Assembly (NCBI RefSeq): GCF_008831285.2
Contig: NC_045144.1
Span: forward strand, 4,208,268 to 4,272,267
Direction: 5' to 3'
Origin: Nymphaea colorata
Taxonomy: Eukaryota; Streptophyta; Magnoliopsida; Nymphaeales; Nymphaeaceae
DNA length: 64,000 nt
Of this stretch, positions 61,976 through 64,000 are shown piece after piece. The notes beneath the pieces were generated by a model that had not been told where the DNA came from, did not search any database, and saw only the letters and a list, made by a program, of their open reading frames with translations. The position numbers and the translations under genes are program-made. The stretch's first letter is position 1. Every line of letters starts with the position of its first letter.

Positions 61976-64000
61976 GGAGGATGATGGCTTTGCAGGAGAA
62001 GCATCTCTCTCGATCTCTCTGCTATGGCTGAAATATTTGTGCACCAGTGCGGAACACTCGTTTAAAAATATTCATATCTGGTGGAGCACTTGTATATATA
62101 TGTAAAGATAAATGTTTAAAGATGTCCATTTAAAATAAAGAAATTTTAAGAAACTGACATGGGCAATTGCCCACACCATTCACCATGTGGCTCTGCCACT
62201 GCTGTGCACACAAATATTTCACACCCTCTATTAATGACTTCATGCTTTGTCATCGTTCTAATGTCCCCATATGAGAAACTTTGCGGGAGATGAATTTTCC
62301 CTCCCCTTTCATCCACCATAGCTGCTATCATTGGCAAGAACCAAGGCAGATGTTGTCTCTTGTATTTTCTTGAGATTCAATTCAACGTGTTTATAAGAAA
62401 TGAAGAATATTGTCTACCACTATAATTAAATGCCAATTACACATCACTCAGGGAGCTCATCTCTGACTCACAAAACAACAATCAACAATACCTTCTTCTT
62501 TTGGGTTGTGATAGGTGTCAACAGATTTTACATTTTACTGTTAAATATTTACTACATAAATGCAATGTAAATTTTCTTCCAAATATCTGCCTGGATCTAA
62601 AAATTAAGTAGGTTGCTTCACGCACCAACATTGTCATTTGCATCACTTGTAAATAAAACAACCCAAGAATCGCAAACACTTAGTACACTTCCCTAAACTG
62701 CCATGTCAAAAAGCTTGATCTAAGATGCGGACGGGAGAGGCTTATAGATTTGAAAGTACGAGAATGTTGGGATCATGTTAGATCCAAGGTGGTTTAATCT
62801 CATGCCCTGTTGAGTGTCACAAAAGAACAAAGCTCGAAGAGTTGTTCAGTACTGGGGATGCAAATTCGTTGATTGTATCCAATTACCAATCCGATTTTCA
62901 GGACTGATTGCTTATCGGATTCAAATACAGTATGCAGTTCCATAACTCAAATTCCATGATTCTAAGTTTGGCATATCCCCGGCTGATATCGGAGAAACAC
63001 TAATTAAACTCAATCAATTACAAATCTTGTATCTTATGTATGTTAGTCGGATTCAAATTTCGGAAGCAAGGTTCTTAGGCACCACAAGAAGAGGCAGGAT
63101 TTTGTTTTTTAGAAGGTCGAACAATCCAACAAAAGACTAGATAACATTTTCGAAAACTTTTTCACAGGGGCCAACTTTTGTTTTTCAAGAGGGTTGCAGG
63201 GCCAAACCAACTTTTCTTAAGATTTTAATATGTAAAAGTTCATCTCCTAAAGCCTCCCCTTGCCTCCTCTTCGGGAGGGTGCATTATCTACCTGGTTTGT
63301 AATTGTAGCGTTGCCGTTGCGCTGTGGTATTTCTGTGGCCCCTAACAAGTACTTACCTGGAAACTCTGCTTTCATGGAGAAAAGTTAAGAAGTGAGCGTA
63401 GAGAAACTCAAGTTCAAAAGTTGAAAGACTTATCGACGGAGGGTTCACAAATGGACATGTAAAAGAAACAGAAAGGAAAGGATGCTTTCGTATGACAACC
63501 GTTTAAATGCAAAAATACGGCGGCACGCCATGAAAAGCTTAGTATCTTTCAACTGAACTGCTGAAGCAGGCATTCTTTTCTAACCTTACGGCCAGAGTCC
63601 GCGTTGAAGGAAGAAAGAGCTACAGAACCAAGTTCATGCAATAATTAACGGACATGACCCTAGTAGTGTTTGATTATTAGCACGTACGCCAAATAAAATA
63701 GATTGTGATGACAAATAAAATAGAAATGCATTAATGTCGTTCCTGCACCTTATCCTCCAGTTATTGGATTTTTTGGTCCTACGTCACCTGCCACGACCTA
63801 ACACTATTGGTAAAACAGAGTGCCCATGACGCTGCAGTTACAAATGTCTGCATATTTTTGAGAAGCATGTCTATTCTATATAGTAAATACTCTGCAAAGC
63901 GGATAGGGCTCTTGTACAAATGCAATATTATGAGAAAACATTAATCCATCGCGTGATGAGTGAAGAGCATCTTCTGCGTCTGTTCTCAGGGTTTTCAAAT

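Larger units (their letters stand above)
58698..64000. other. Gene-poor right end of the window
   Basis: No gene is recognisable. Features are an (AT)n tract at 60622-60665, a perfect hairpin at 60311-60334, a hAT-like element at 61258-61488, a CT/AT compound tract at 61930-61975, and degenerate GAATC/CGGATT-word repeats near 62870-63060. Frames at 61792-62337 owe their length to the simple repeat. Confidence 0.6.

Noticed and set aside
1-64000. CRISPR arrays, bacterial operons, rRNA or tRNA genes
   Set aside because: None were seen; the repeats present are microsatellites, short tandem duplications and transposon pieces, which fit a plant nuclear genome.

Overview
The window looks like nuclear DNA of a flowering plant. 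The coding genes are split by GT-AG introns of roughly 0.1 to 2.1 kb, the intergenic DNA is AT-rich and full of (AT)n and (CT)n tracts, and the recognisable genes are plant-specific families (NAC factor, plant beta-1,3-galactosyltransferase, PHT4 transporter, PIP2 aquaporin). I cannot name the species or the order from the sequence alone. There is no sign of bacterial or organellar organisation.

Five intact protein-coding genes were reconstructed exon by exon. A NAC transcription factor of the NAC035/LOV1 type lies at 6011-8140 (+). A Golgi beta-1,3-galactosyltransferase of eight exons runs on the minus strand from 17446 down to 12126. An intronless cytosolic ribosomal protein uL11 (RPL12) lies at 20797-21297 (+), with telo-box motifs and a TATA box upstream. 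A plastid PHT4-family anion/phosphate transporter of eight exons lies at 26391-32013 (+). A PIP2 plasma-membrane aquaporin of four exons lies at 49333-51734 (+). All five keep open frames across every junction and have family-typical lengths, so they look functional. They are unrelated single genes and do not form a pathway or cluster.

The rest is gene-poor and transposon-rich. A decayed Ty1/copia element (about 53439-58697, minus strand) lies 1.7 kb beyond the aquaporin. It has lost its zinc-knuckle and protease segment, carries in-frame stops and a 91-bp frameshifting duplication, and has a four-copy ~190-bp tandem array ahead of gag. A second, older copia remnant lies at about 34780-36190 (+). 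Several short non-autonomous DNA elements with terminal inverted repeats are visible; the best is a hAT-like one at 61258-61488 with a perfect 8-bp target duplication. Other stretches hold minisatellite-like duplications, among them a 44-bp unit repeated just before the PHT4 start codon.

I found no candidate for a new multi-gene system. The most useful leads are the uORF that overlaps the NAC start codon, the orphan promoter-like block near 2.2 kb, the tandem array in the copia leader, the hAT-like element with its target duplication, and a GC-rich block at 44.6-45.2 kb.
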